From: Gammaproteobacteria bacterium
Lineage (GTDB): Bacteria; Pseudomonadota; Gammaproteobacteria; Steroidobacterales; Steroidobacteraceae
DNA: 60,827 bases
Reading direction: 5' to 3'
Assembly: GCA_003134045.1 (NCBI GenBank)
Contig: PLAH01000063.1
Location: 1 to 60,827, forward strand
Shown here: positions 7,758-16,286 of the stretch, one piece after another
How positions within the stretch are numbered: the stretch's first letter is position 1
Layout of the letters: every line of letters begins with the position of its first letter
Notes under the pieces: model-generated
Told to the model about the DNA's origin: nothing
The model's input: only the letters and a program-made list of their open reading frames with translations
Databases searched by the model: none
Translations under genes and position numbers: made by a program

Positions 7758-8308
7758 GGCAAGTAGACCAATTCCACGCGGCGGTTTTGTGCCCAGGCCG
7801 CCTCGTCATCGCCCTCGGCCGCGGGCCGCTCCGCGCCGAAGCTCACCGTCGAGATCTGGGTCTCGGCGGCCCCTTGCAGCAGGAGCGCGCGCCGCACCGC
7901 CTGGGCGCGCCGTTCGCCCAAACCGATGTTGTACTCGCGCGTCCCGCGCTCATCGGTATTGCCCTCGAGCTTCAATTTGAGAGTCGGATGACTGGTCAGA
8001 TTCTGCGCGGCCGAGGTCACGATGCTCGCAAATTCGGGCTTGATCTCCGACTTGTCGAAATCGAAGTAGATGATCTTGCGCGAATTGGGTCCCGAGCCGT
8101 CCGCGCCCACGCCCCCTCTCGAACTCGCATCGGCATCGCCGCCCAGAGGCGAGCCGTTGGTCGACGCGCCATTGGCCGACCCGCTGGTCGACGAGCCGCC
8201 CACCTGGCTGCCCGCCGTCGGCGGTTCCACGATGGTGGGTTTCTTGGGACAACCCGCGAGCAGTGCGGCCCCAGCCAACAGCAAGGCGATCGTTGCAATT
8301 CTTTTCAT
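7754..8308 (-). CDS. pal: peptidoglycan-associated lipoprotein Pal
   Basis: Outer-membrane lipoprotein that binds peptidoglycan and TolB. The signal peptide ends in the lipobox LLAGC (Cys20). A low-complexity Gly/Ser/Asn/Asp linker (about 30-75) precedes the OmpA-like domain, which holds YFDFDKSEIKPEF and the diaminopimelate-binding segment NTDERGTREYNIGLGERRA. Length (184 residues) is normal. ATG at 8308 has GGAG six bases upstream. The stop overlaps the cpoB start. It follows tolB after 81 bases. Confidence 0.97.
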   Translation of the reverse strand: MKRIATIALLLAGAALLAGCPKKPTIVEPPTAGSQVGGSSTSGSANGASTNGSPLGGDADASSRGGVGADGSGPNSRKIIYFDFDKSEIKPEFASIVTSAAQNLTSHPTLKLKLEGNTDERGTREYNIGLGERRAQAVRRALLLQGAAETQISTVSFGAERPAAEGDDEAAWAQNRRVELVYLP

Positions 8309-8389
8309 AGTGTTCTCCGTCCGATTTACATGTGATCCAAGCGTAACGATGAAATGGATGATTGTGTCAATTTGTTCGAGGGTGCGGCC

Positions 8390-9691
8390 CTAGAACGGCG
8401 ACCAAGCGGGTTCTTGCACCTCTCCCTCGCTCGACACCAGCCGCTCCTGAACCCGGCCGTCGGCGCTCACCAAGGCGAGCACGCCGCGCCCACGGTCGCG
8501 GCTCGCATAGATGATGACGGCGCCATTGGGCGCATAACTCGGGGAGACGTCGAACCGGCCCTTGGTGAGCACCTGCACATCGCCGCGCCCTTTGAGGTCC
8601 ATGGTCGCGATCCGATAGCCGCCGTCCTCTTGCGTCACGAAGGCGAGCTGCGACTCGTCCGGCGACAGCCGCGGGCGCGCGTTGTACGTGCCCTGGAACG
8701 TGAGCCGCCGCGGTTTGTCGCCGGGGTGAATGCCGACCCGGTAGATCTGGGGGCCCCCGGCGCGGTCGGAGGTGAAGTACAGACTCTGGCCGTCTTTGGA
8801 CCACTGCGGCTCGGTGTCGATGCTCGGATCGTCGGTGATCCGGGTCAGCGCCTGAGTGGTCAGATCGAGCGTATAAATATCCAGGTTCCCCTCGCGGGTC
8901 GACAAGGTGAGCGCGAGTTTCTTGCCGTCCGGCGACCAGGCCGGCGCCTGATTGACGCCCGCCCGCGCCGAGACGCGATGGCGGTCGCCGGTCTTCAACA
9001 GTTGCACATAGATCGACGGCAGCCGATCCTCGAACGACACATACGCGAGGCTCTGGCCGTCCGGCGACCAGGCGGGCGACATCAGCGGCTCATTCGATTG
9101 CATCACGATGCGCGGGTTCTCGCCGTCGGCATCGGCCACGATCAGCCGGTAGCTGCGATTCGGCAACCGGCCGAGAACCGAGACATAGGCCACGCGCGTG
9201 GCGAAGGCGCCGCGCACGCCCAGAATCTTCTCGAACACCATGTCGGCGACCTGATGACTCGCCAGGCGCAACCCGGGCTTGTTGGCGCTGATCTGGTATC
9301 CGAGCAGACGCTGATGATTGAGCACGTTGTACAGCTCGAACACCACGTTGTAGCGATCCGGACCCTGCGGCTGCACCTGACCCACGAGAATGTAGTCGTT
9401 GTTGAGCCGGCGCCAGTCGTCGAAACCGATGTTCGCACCGGTATGCGGCTGCTCGATCATGTCCTTGCGGTCCATGCTCCTGAAACGTCCGCTGCGCGCC
9501 AGATCGTCGCTCACCACTTTCGCGACATCGAACGAGGCGGCGGCCTCCTCCGCCGAGCCGAAGGGCACGACGGCGATGGGAATGGCTTCCGCCTGTCCGT
9601 TGGTGATTTCCACCACCAGTTCGGCCTGTGCCCGGGGGCAGAACACAGCCACTGCGATCAGCAATGACAGCCAGCAAAGCGATTTATTCAT
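8390..9691 (-). CDS. tolB: Tol-Pal system beta-propeller protein TolB
   Basis: A 433-residue periplasmic protein with a Sec signal peptide (cleavage likely after PRAQA), an N-terminal alpha/beta domain (IPIAVVPFGS to about 180) and a C-terminal six-bladed propeller made of repeats of the type PAWSPDGQSLAYVSF, APAWSPDGKKLALTL and EPQWSKDGQSLYFTS. It binds Pal and the C-terminus of TolA. ATG at 9691 overlaps the end of tolA by 8 bases, so the two are coupled; this start gives a clean signal peptide, and longer starts are rejected. Confidence 0.96.
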   Translation of the reverse strand: MNKSLCWLSLLIAVAVFCPRAQAELVVEITNGQAEAIPIAVVPFGSAEEAAASFDVAKVVSDDLARSGRFRSMDRKDMIEQPHTGANIGFDDWRRLNNDYILVGQVQPQGPDRYNVVFELYNVLNHQRLLGYQISANKPGLRLASHQVADMVFEKILGVRGAFATRVAYVSVLGRLPNRSYRLIVADADGENPRIVMQSNEPLMSPAWSPDGQSLAYVSFEDRLPSIYVQLLKTGDRHRVSARAGVNQAPAWSPDGKKLALTLSTREGNLDIYTLDLTTQALTRITDDPSIDTEPQWSKDGQSLYFTSDRAGGPQIYRVGIHPGDKPRRLTFQGTYNARPRLSPDESQLAFVTQEDGGYRIATMDLKGRGDVQVLTKGRFDVSPSYAPNGAVIIYASRDRGRGVLALVSADGRVQERLVSSEGEVQEPAWSPF

Positions 9692-10664
9692 TGGGCTTGA
9701 ACCTAAATACGAAATTTCTTTCGAACAGCGCCGGGTCCGGCGGATCCGGCAAGGGCGATGCACGATACACCGCATTCTCGATCGATTGGCGGACCGCGGC
9801 ATCGCCGTTGCACTGGGTCACGTGGGCGGAGGTGACGGCGCCGCCGGCCACCTGCGTCACCTCGACTTGACAGTCGACGCCGGCGCGCGCGGAGTCCGGC
9901 TTGATCCACGCATTTTGAATGGCATTGCGCAATGCCGCGATATAGCGATTGCGCAGCGGTCCGGATTCGACGGCGCTGGTGTGCTCCTCGTCGGCCAGCT
10001 GCCGGCGCAGCTCAGTCTCTCGATCTTGCTTGGCCCGCTCGTCGGCGGCCCGTTTGGCATCCGCCGCCTGCTTCGCCTCGGCGGCCTGTTTGGCGTCCGC
10101 CGCCTGTTTCGCTTCCAGCGCCTTTTTGGCCTCGGCCGCGCGGCGCGCGTCGGCAGCCGCCTCGGCGCGCCCCTGCTGCGCCTGCGCGGCCTTCTGGGCC
10201 TCGGTGGCTTTCTGTGCGGCGACCAGGCGTTGTTGTTCGGCTGCGGCCGCCCGGGCGGCATCGGCTGCGGCCGCCTGTTTGGCCTGCGTCGCCGCTTTCG
10301 CGGCGGCAGCCTTGGCCTCGGCGTCGGCATCGGCCTGCGCAGCGGCTTGGGCCTTGGCCTCATCGGCGGCGCGCGAGTCAGCCGCCTCGGCTTCAGCCGC
10401 CGCTGCCGCGGCCTTGGCGTCCGCCGCTGCTTTTGCCTCCGCCTGGGCACGCGCCAGCTCCTGGGCGGCACGATCCGCCTGCGCCTGCTGCGCGGCGTGC
10501 AGCACCCGCGAGTCGACCACCACTGCATCCATCGGCAGGGGCTGCAAACTCGGGCTGGGTCGATGGGACATCATGGCCGTGAGCAACAGGCCGGCCGCCA
10601 GTAGTCCGTGAAGCAACACGGAGGCCGCCACGGGCCAGGAGTGTTCGCGCAAAAAGGCCCGCAT
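9684..10664 (-). CDS. tolA: cell envelope protein TolA
   Basis: TolA spans the periplasm between TolQR and Pal/TolB. The 326-residue product has one N-terminal membrane helix (residues 11-32, VAASVLLHGLLAAGLLL), a long Ala/Lys/Glu/Gln-rich helical domain II (about 55-220), and a C-terminal domain III with RNRYIAALRNAIQNAW and the segment DCQVEVTQVAGGAV. Domain II is built of imperfect repeats such as AEAKQAADAK, and the DNA is correspondingly repetitive. The stop codon lies inside the tolB start region, and the start is adjacent to the tolR stop. Confidence 0.95.
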   Translation of the reverse strand: MRAFLREHSWPVAASVLLHGLLAAGLLLTAMMSHRPSPSLQPLPMDAVVVDSRVLHAAQQAQADRAAQELARAQAEAKAAADAKAAAAAAEAEAADSRAADEAKAQAAAQADADAEAKAAAAKAATQAKQAAAADAARAAAAEQQRLVAAQKATEAQKAAQAQQGRAEAAADARRAAEAKKALEAKQAADAKQAAEAKQAADAKRAADERAKQDRETELRRQLADEEHTSAVESGPLRNRYIAALRNAIQNAWIKPDSARAGVDCQVEVTQVAGGAVTSAHVTQCNGDAAVRQSIENAVYRASPLPDPPDPALFERNFVFRFKPNE

Positions 10665-11144
10665 TTACCGAGCGCCGCTGGCGCCTGCCCCGGCATCGCC
10701 GCGCGGTGCCGGCTTCACGGGGTCGGTGAGAAAGCCCACCTTGGCGGCGCCGGCGTGCTGCAGCAACACCATGGCGTGCACCACGGTGCCGTACGGCACC
10801 GTGGTGTCGGCCTTGACCAGAATGGGTGTCTGCGGGTCCCGGCGCAGCAGCGCGGCGGTGCGCGCGCTCACCGTCGCTTCGGAGGACGGCTTGTCTTGGT
10901 TCTGCCCAAAATTGATGTAGAGGCGGCCGCGCGCATCGATGGTGACGATGAGCGGCTCGTGCTTGGCGAGGAACTCAGGATCGATGGGTTGCGCGCCGGC
11001 GTCCGGCAAGTCGACCTTGACGCCTTCCTTGAGCAGCGGCGCCGTGATCATGAAAATCACCAGCAGCACCAACATCACGTCGATGTACGGCACCACGTTG
11101 ATCTCGCCCATCAGCCGCTTGCGTCGGCGAAGCGCGGTGGCCAT
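10665..11144 (-). CDS. tolR: Tol-Pal system protein TolR
   Basis: ExbD/TolR family, 159 residues. The single membrane helix (about 20-40, IDVMLVLLVIFMITAPLL) carries the proton-relay Asp (D22 in VVPYIDVM) needed to couple the proton motive force to TolA movement. The periplasmic domain includes VDLPDAGAQP and ILVKADTTVPYGTVVHAM. The C-terminal tail, rich in Pro, Gly and Ala (about 140-159), is slightly longer than usual. It lies 3 bases after tolQ. Confidence 0.96.
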   Translation of the reverse strand: MATALRRRKRLMGEINVVPYIDVMLVLLVIFMITAPLLKEGVKVDLPDAGAQPIDPEFLAKHEPLIVTIDARGRLYINFGQNQDKPSSEATVSARTAALLRRDPQTPILVKADTTVPYGTVVHAMVLLQHAGAAKVGFLTDPVKPAPRGDAGAGASGAR

Positions 11145-11147
11145 GAT

Positions 11148-11837
11148 CTATTGCGCTTGCGTGGCCCGGACCGGGCCGTGGCGCTGCAGAATGGTGGAGA
11201 ACTCTTCGACGAAGGTATCGAAGCGCAGCTCCAGCCGGCTGACCTGATCGGCGAAGCGGTTGTAGGCCACCACCGCCGGGATCGCGGCGAACAAGCCGAT
11301 GGCCGTCGCGATCAGGGCCTCGGCGATGCCCGGCGCCACCGCCGCCAAAGTCGCCTGCTGCACGTTGCCCAAGTTATGGAAGGCACTCATGATGCCCCAC
11401 ACCGTGCCGAACAGGCCGACGTAGGGACTGGTCGAACCCACCGTGGCCAGCATCGCAAGATGCCGCTCGAGCCGATCGAGTTCGCGCAGCTGTGCCACGC
11501 GCATCGCGCGGCGCGCGCCCTCGAGCAATTGCTCGGGCGGAGTCCCCTGCTGACGCAGGCGGCTGAACTCGCCGAAGCCCGACTCGAAAATGCTCTGTTC
11601 GCCGGTGCCGGCGCGCCCCTTGGTCTCGATGCTGCGGTAAAGCGCCGACAGATCGCCGCCCGACCAGAATGCCGTCTCGAACTGCTGCGCCTGCCGCCGC
11701 GAGTGCGAGATGACCCGGCTCTTCTTGAAGATGACGGCCCACGCTGCCACGGAGGCACCCAGAAGTATCAGCATGACCCCCTGCACGATGGGGCTCGCAT
11801 CGAGCACCAAGGTCCAGATCGACAGGTCATTGCCCAT
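11148..11837 (-). CDS. tolQ: Tol-Pal system proton channel subunit TolQ
   Basis: MotA/TolQ/ExbB family, 229 residues from ATG at 11837. Three membrane helices are visible: about 14-36 (PIVQGVMLILLGASVAAWAV), about 135-155 with the channel motif GLFGTVWGIMSAF, and about 170-195 (GIAEALIATAIGLFAAIPAVVAYN). With TolR it forms the inner-membrane motor that drives TolA. The start overlaps the ybgC end by 11 bases. An alternative in-frame start 36 bases further upstream would add residues without membrane character and is not chosen. Confidence 0.96.
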   Translation of the reverse strand: MGNDLSIWTLVLDASPIVQGVMLILLGASVAAWAVIFKKSRVISHSRRQAQQFETAFWSGGDLSALYRSIETKGRAGTGEQSIFESGFGEFSRLRQQGTPPEQLLEGARRAMRVAQLRELDRLERHLAMLATVGSTSPYVGLFGTVWGIMSAFHNLGNVQQATLAAVAPGIAEALIATAIGLFAAIPAVVAYNRFADQVSRLELRFDTFVEEFSTILQRHGPVRATQAQ

Positions 11838-12234
11838 TACGCCACTCCATGAACAGATCCTTAGGAATGGCACGCGGTTTGAGCGTGCCGGAATCGAGAC
11901 ACGCGACCCGCGTGCTCGCGTCGATCAACTGCACCTCACCGCGCAGAATCGTCTGCTTGAACGAAATTGTCGCACCACTGAAGCGCTCGAGTTCGGCAGT
12001 GACGAGAATTTCATCATTGAGAATCGCGGGCCGCAGGAAATCCACCGCAACGCTGACGACCGCGAATTGCAACTGGCGTTCCAAGCGCAGGCGATATTGG
12101 TCGATGCCCATGGCCCGCAGCCAATCGGTGCGACAGCGCTCCATGAACTTCAAGTAATTCGCGTAGTAAACGACGCCTCCTGCATCGGTATCTTCCCAAT
12201 AGATTCTCTGCATCAATTCAAATTTATTACTCAT
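11827..12234 (-). CDS. ybgC: tol-pal system-associated acyl-CoA thioesterase YbgC
   Basis: Hot-dog-fold thioesterase of the 4-hydroxybenzoyl-CoA type, 135 residues. The catalytic Asp lies in YWEDTDAGGVVYYANYLKF (residues 12-30). E. coli YbgC hydrolyses acyl-CoA and binds ACP, and it is the first gene of the tol-pal cluster in most proteobacteria, as here. No strong ribosome-binding site is seen before the ATG at 12234; the region upstream is very AT-rich and probably holds the operon promoter. Confidence 0.95.
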   Translation of the reverse strand: MSNKFELMQRIYWEDTDAGGVVYYANYLKFMERCRTDWLRAMGIDQYRLRLERQLQFAVVSVAVDFLRPAILNDEILVTAELERFSGATISFKQTILRGEVQLIDASTRVACLDSGTLKPRAIPKDLFMEWRNGQ

Positions 12235-12300
12235 TACTAATCAATATGTTATATAATATATATAGAATTCACTAGAGAATGTGTCTCGAGGTAGCCGTGA
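12235..12300 (-). promoter_or_regulatory. AT-rich promoter region of the ybgC-tol-pal operon
   Basis: This stretch is the most AT-rich in the neighbourhood, with overlapping candidates for a -10 hexamer in TATATATATTATATAAC (minus strand, about 12247-12263). No convincing -35 box at the right distance is visible, so the exact promoter is not assigned. It is the only non-coding DNA upstream of ybgC. Confidence 0.4.
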
Positions 12301-12351
12301 GGCAGGGAGGTTACGCAAATTCCAAGCCTTCCGCTGGCTCCTGCGCGCGCC

Positions 12352-13875
12352 TCACGATCCGCTGAGTTCAGCAATGGCGGACAGCAACGCTTGAGTATCG
12401 ACCGGTTTGCTCAAGAAGCGGCAGCGGGGAATGGAGGTCTTGACGTTCCGCATGACCGCCTGCATATCGCCGCTCAGCAGGATCGCCGGAACCTCCCGGT
12501 TCTTTTGCGTCCGCAATTGCGTCAGTACGTCGAGTCCCGTGAGTTTGCCGTCGAGATGATAATCGGTAATGAACAAATCGCCGGGCTCAAGGTCGGCCAG
12601 CAGGCCCTCGGCCTCCGCCACGGAGGCCGCGCTACGGATCTCATAGCCTTCGAGGGTCAAGAACAATTCGGTCGCGCTGCGCACCGAGTCGTTGTCCTCG
12701 AGCAGCACGACACGGCAGCGGCTGGTGGAGTGGACACTCGGGGCGCTGTCATCCTGGCGCGCGGGTGCTTGAGCATCGGACAAGATCGCGTGCCGCGGGA
12801 TGCGCACACGCACTCGCGTACCCTCGCCCAGGGTGGACGCCACGGCAACGGAATAGCCGAGCAGTCGAGACACTTCGCGTACGATGGCAAGCCCGAGCCC
12901 CACCCCCAGGCGCGGGGTGCCCGTTGGATCGACTTGGTAGTACTCGTCGAATACGCGTTCCAGCTTGTCCTCCGGGATGCCCACACCGGAATCCTCGATG
13001 TTGAGCACCAGCGCATCGGCGTCAATCACCTGGGAAATTCGCACGTACCCGCGTTCGGTATACTTGAGTGCGTTGCCGATGAGATTTTGCAATAGCTGGG
13101 TCAGCAGTGTGCGGTCCGTGGAGATGACGCTGCGAGTCTCGGTAAATTCGAGAGGTAGATTCTTGGCCGCTGCCAACGGCGCGAATTCACGGGCGAGGTC
13201 GCCGAATATTTCGGCCATGCCCACCGGCGAGAGCTGCGGATCGATGGCACCCGACTCGAGGCGACTGATGTCGAGCAGCGAATTGAGCAGCCGGGTTGCA
13301 CTGTCGATGGCCAACTGCTGGCGGCGCAGTAGATCGCTCGAATCCGGGGTCTGGTCCATCAACTTCATCATCGAGGCGTTGAGCAGCCGGATCGTTTGCA
13401 GAGGCTGGCGCAGATCGTGGCTTGCCGTCGCCAGAAACCGGCTCTTGGCGCGATTGGCCTGGTCCGCCTCCTCCCGCGCGGCAACGAGCGCCTCGTTGGT
13501 GGCGCGCCGCTCCGTCATATCGCGAATGGCGGCAGCCGTAAAATCCTTATCGCCGATTTTAAACGGGGCAAGACGAATGCCCGCGGCGAATTCCGAACCG
13601 TCGGCGCGGCGGGCAAACAGGTCGGCGAGCCGTGCGCCCATTTCACGGTTCGACGGAGCACGCCAAAAGGCGGCCAAATGCGCGCCGTGGCGGATGCGAA
13701 ATCGATCTGGAACCAGCAACTCCATGGATTGACCGACGAGCTGTTCGGCTGTGTATCGGAACAATGTACTCGCGGTCTGATTGGCAAATCGAATGATCCC
13801 CCGCGCGTCCACTACGATGAGCGCGTCGGGGGAGAAATGCAGCAAGTGTTGTGAAATCGCGCCGAGTTCGCCCAT
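12352..13875 (-). CDS. PAS hybrid histidine kinase with receiver domain
   Basis: 507-residue cytoplasmic protein without membrane helices. Order: PAS (about 5-122; SPDALIVVDARGIIRFAN), HisKA with phospho-acceptor H153 in ATASHDLRQPLQ, HATPase_c (about 260-375; LIGNALKYTERG, EDSGVGIPEDKLERVF, GLGLAIV), and a C-terminal receiver with D438 in FITDYHLDG and the Lys in FLSKPVD. It has no output domain, so phosphate probably passes to another protein or modulates its own kinase. Its architecture and sequence closely resemble the kinase at 17448-19019. It is divergent from the FixL/FixJ-like pair, with 266 bases between. Confidence 0.92.
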   Translation of the reverse strand: MGELGAISQHLLHFSPDALIVVDARGIIRFANQTASTLFRYTAEQLVGQSMELLVPDRFRIRHGAHLAAFWRAPSNREMGARLADLFARRADGSEFAAGIRLAPFKIGDKDFTAAAIRDMTERRATNEALVAAREEADQANRAKSRFLATASHDLRQPLQTIRLLNASMMKLMDQTPDSSDLLRRQQLAIDSATRLLNSLLDISRLESGAIDPQLSPVGMAEIFGDLAREFAPLAAAKNLPLEFTETRSVISTDRTLLTQLLQNLIGNALKYTERGYVRISQVIDADALVLNIEDSGVGIPEDKLERVFDEYYQVDPTGTPRLGVGLGLAIVREVSRLLGYSVAVASTLGEGTRVRVRIPRHAILSDAQAPARQDDSAPSVHSTSRCRVVLLEDNDSVRSATELFLTLEGYEIRSAASVAEAEGLLADLEPGDLFITDYHLDGKLTGLDVLTQLRTQKNREVPAILLSGDMQAVMRNVKTSIPRCRFLSKPVDTQALLSAIAELSGS

Positions 13876-14141
13876 GGTAGATCGATGCGCAAAGCCTTAA
13901 AATTGAGGGATTCGCTTTACAATCCGCAGCCTACCATGATTGCAGCGGCAGGACCGGCCGAGAGGCCGTGCCGGCGAATCCGGGCGCACGGATATCGATA
14001 CGGGATGAGCGCAGCCCCCTACGGGTATCCGCGACTATATCCCGTCGCCCGATCGGGCATACTTGCTCCAAACAGCCTGAATCGAGCGGAATTCAGTGGG
14101 CGTGGTTTTCGCTTGCACATTAACAGCCGGAAAAGTAGTCA

Positions 14142-14888
14142 TTGAACGAAGATAAGGCAAAGTCGGCCGCCTCTGAGACGATGCTCAATCAATTGATGGA
14201 GATCGCGCGGGTTTCTGCGCTCGCGGAAATGGCGAGCGGCATCGCGCACGAACTCAATCAACCGCTGGGTGCGATTGCCACATTCTCCCAGGCCGGTGAG
14301 CGAATGCTGAACCGGGCGGAACCTTTGGTGAGCCGTGCTTTGGATGTTTTTCACCAGATCAACCATGAAGCGTTGGGCGCCGGCGAAGGGATACGACGTA
14401 TACGGCGCCTATTCGATCAAGAAGAGGCGACCCGTGTGCGGAGCCAGGTGCCGACCCTCGTCGCCGAGCTGCAGCCGCTCTTGGAAATGCTCGCGTCCCG
14501 GGTCGAAGGCCAGCTGCAGGTCGACGTCCCTGCCGCGCTGCCGGATGTGTTCATCGACCGGTTGAGAATTCAGCATGTGCTGTTTGCCCTCGTCCAAAAC
14601 GCGTTCGAAGCCAGCGCCCAGAATCCCGATACGAGGCTGGTCAGGATCGCCATGGACGGCGATCGCTACGCCGTGCAGACCAGCATTACCGACTCAGGTC
14701 CTGGCGTACCCGCCGACATCCAGGATCAGTTATTTCGTCCGTTCTTCACGACCAAGCCCCGGGGTACCGGTCTCGGCTTGGCGTCGAGCCGCGCTATCAT
14801 CGAGGCGCATGAAGGAACGATAGGATTTGAAGACGTGCCGTCGGGTGGAGGCCGCTTTTGGTTTCGCCTGCCGGCTGCCGCAGTTTGA
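14142..14888 (+). CDS. FixL/NtrB-like histidine kinase lacking a sensor domain
   Basis: 248 residues: only a dimerisation/phosphoacceptor part (H36 in SGIAHELNQPLGAIATF) and an HATPase_c domain (LVQNAFEASAQN, DSGPGVPADIQDQLF, FFTTKPRGTGLGLASS). No PAS or membrane segment is present, so it must sense through a partner or respond to internal signals. The start is TTG at 14142 with GGAAAAG upstream; ATG at 14181 is an alternative. The next gene, a FixJ-type regulator, begins 11 bases after the stop, so they form an operon and a likely two-component pair. Confidence 0.9.
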   Translation: MNEDKAKSAASETMLNQLMEIARVSALAEMASGIAHELNQPLGAIATFSQAGERMLNRAEPLVSRALDVFHQINHEALGAGEGIRRIRRLFDQEEATRVRSQVPTLVAELQPLLEMLASRVEGQLQVDVPAALPDVFIDRLRIQHVLFALVQNAFEASAQNPDTRLVRIAMDGDRYAVQTSITDSGPGVPADIQDQLFRPFFTTKPRGTGLGLASSRAIIEAHEGTIGFEDVPSGGGRFWFRLPAAAV

Positions 14889-14899
14889 ACGGAGCACCC

Positions 14900-15535
14900 A
14901 TGGCAGAGCCGAGCGACAATAACCACGCCCCGCCGACGATTTACGTGGTCGACGATGACGACGGCATGCGGCGCGCGTTGAACTTGCTGTTGAGCACGAT
15001 CGGCTACAAGACCGCCGTATTCGCCGATCCAGCCGAATTCCTGCGGCAATTCAACCCCAACACACCCGGCTGCCTGGTGCTCGATATTCGCATGCCCGGA
15101 ATGAGCGGTCTGGAATTGCAGCAGCGGCTGAATCGTACCGGCTCCATGCTTCCCGTCATCTTCATCACCGGTCACGGCGATGTACCCATGGCGGTGCAGG
15201 CGATGAAGGAAGGCGCCTTCGAGTTCATTCAGAAGCCGTTTCGGGATCAGGATTTGCTCGATCGCATCAATCACGCCTTGCAGCAGGACGCCGAGAACCG
15301 CAGCACGGTGGCACGCCGCGCCGAAGTCTTGCGCCGGCTCGAGACGTTGACGCCCCGCGAGCGGCAGGTGATGGATCTGGTCGTCGAGGGCGCCGCCAAC
15401 AAAGTGATTGCCATCGATCTGGGCTTGAGCGAGCGCACCGTCGAAATTCATCGCGCCAAGGTCATGGAGAAAATGGGCGCGCGTTCGGTCGCGCATCTCG
15501 TCAAGCTGCACATGAATCTGACGAACGCGACCTGA
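14900..15535 (+). CDS. FixJ-family response regulator
   Basis: 211 residues: receiver domain (3-125; acidic pocket VVDDDD, phospho-acceptor D62 in VLDIRMPGMSG, KPF near 113) and a LuxR-type helix-turn-helix (about 145-205; LTPRERQVMDLVVEG and LGLSERTVEIHRAKVMEKM). The ending KMGARSVAHLVKLHM is typical of FixJ/TtrR regulators. ATG at 14900 has GGAG nine bases upstream; a longer in-frame start would overlap the kinase gene and lacks conserved sequence. In known systems such pairs control respiration or microaerobic genes; the target here is unknown. Confidence 0.92.
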   Translation: MAEPSDNNHAPPTIYVVDDDDGMRRALNLLLSTIGYKTAVFADPAEFLRQFNPNTPGCLVLDIRMPGMSGLELQQRLNRTGSMLPVIFITGHGDVPMAVQAMKEGAFEFIQKPFRDQDLLDRINHALQQDAENRSTVARRAEVLRRLETLTPRERQVMDLVVEGAANKVIAIDLGLSERTVEIHRAKVMEKMGARSVAHLVKLHMNLTNAT

Positions 15536-15559
15536 CTCCCGATCGCCTTGGATTTCCCC

Positions 15560-15668
15560 CGGCATTCGTTGCAACGCGTACGGCCGCCGGCGGCGCCAAA
15601 CTACCGCGATACTCCACGTGAAACCACGGATATAAAAGCAGCCCGCGAATGCCGACAATGATCGCGGG
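15560..15668. other. two overlapping inverted repeats before the HPF-like gene
   Basis: CGGCATTCG (15560-15568) can pair perfectly with CGAATGCCG (15646-15654). CCCGCGA (15642-15648) can pair with TCGCGGG (15662-15668). The two pairings share 15646-15648 and exclude each other. A -10-like TATAAA lies at about 15631, which would leave the first arm untranscribed if used. The function could be termination of the FixJ-like gene or control of the next gene; neither is shown. Confidence 0.35.
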
Positions 15669-15688
15669 GTCATTTCTTGGAGCAGCGC

Positions 15689-16141
15689 ATGCAGTCGCCG
15701 ATCACGTTGATGTTTCGCCATATCGAGCGTACGGGCGGGCTGGAGGCTAGCGCGCGGGAAATAGCCCAGCGCTTGCTGCGCTTCAATGAGCGCATCACCC
15801 AGTGTCATGTGCTGGTCGAAGGACGGGCCGTCGGCGAGTCCCAGGCGCCTCCGTACTCGGTGAAGATCCACTTGAGCGTGCCGAGCGCGCAGATCCATGC
15901 CGGCAGCCTGCTCGATGGAAGCGGTCAGCAAAGCGATGTATACACCGCGCTACGCGAGGCCTTCAACGACGCGAAGCGCCAGCTGCAGGAATTGCAAGTG
16001 GATCAGATTCGACCCTGCTTGTCCGGCGAGGTGCGCGCCCGTGCGGCCGCGGCACCGACAACGACCCCGACTCGTGCTGCCAACAGTGGACGAGGACATT
16101 CGAGCCTCGGGCGTTCCCGGGCCCGCAAATCCGGCCGCTGA
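15689..16141 (+). CDS. HPF/RaiA-family ribosome-associated protein
   Basis: 150 residues. The N-terminal 105 residues fit the S30AE fold: ITLMFRHIERTGGLEASARE at the start (first strand and helix), then CHVLVEGRAVGE, PYSVKIHLSVP, and the second helix DVYTALREAFNDAKRQLQEL. These proteins bind the 30S subunit between head and body and silence ribosomes in stationary phase or stress. The C-terminal 45 residues are a basic low-complexity tail (RAAAAPTTTPTRAANSGRG). ATG at 15689 follows GGAG; a TTG 12 bases upstream is also in frame. It lies in a block of regulators, which fits a stress role. Confidence 0.75.
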   Translation: MQSPITLMFRHIERTGGLEASAREIAQRLLRFNERITQCHVLVEGRAVGESQAPPYSVKIHLSVPSAQIHAGSLLDGSGQQSDVYTALREAFNDAKRQLQELQVDQIRPCLSGEVRARAAAAPTTTPTRAANSGRGHSSLGRSRARKSGR

Positions 16142-16145
16142 TCGC

Positions 16146-16165
16146 AATCACCCGAATGGGTGATT
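16146..16165. repeat. perfect 20-bp palindromic hairpin AATCACCC-gaat-GGGTGATT
   Basis: Eight-base perfect arms with a four-base loop begin four bases after the stop of the HPF-like gene. There is no T-run after it on either strand, so it is either a weak terminator or mRNA-protecting hairpin, or a binding site for a dimeric regulator ahead of the Crp-type gene at 16287. Confidence 0.5.
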
Positions 16166-16286
16166 CACTGAGTGCCGGCGAGACGGCCATGCGCCGAGTA
16201 CCGAGCGCATGGTGGATTGTGCGTACTGTAGTTTGCCGGCCGATGTTCTACCTTGGCACCGCCCCCAGGTAGAAGGACTGCTGCCC

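Noticed and set aside
8354..9667. Long open frame (437 codons) on the plus strand through tolB
   Set aside because: It is antisense to a gene with clear TolB motifs and has no ribosome-binding site or recognisable domain; open antisense frames are common in GC-rich DNA.
10000..10600. Repetitive DNA that could be taken for a tandem repeat or low-complexity element
   Set aside because: It is the Ala/Lys/Glu-rich domain II of TolA, repeated at the protein level.
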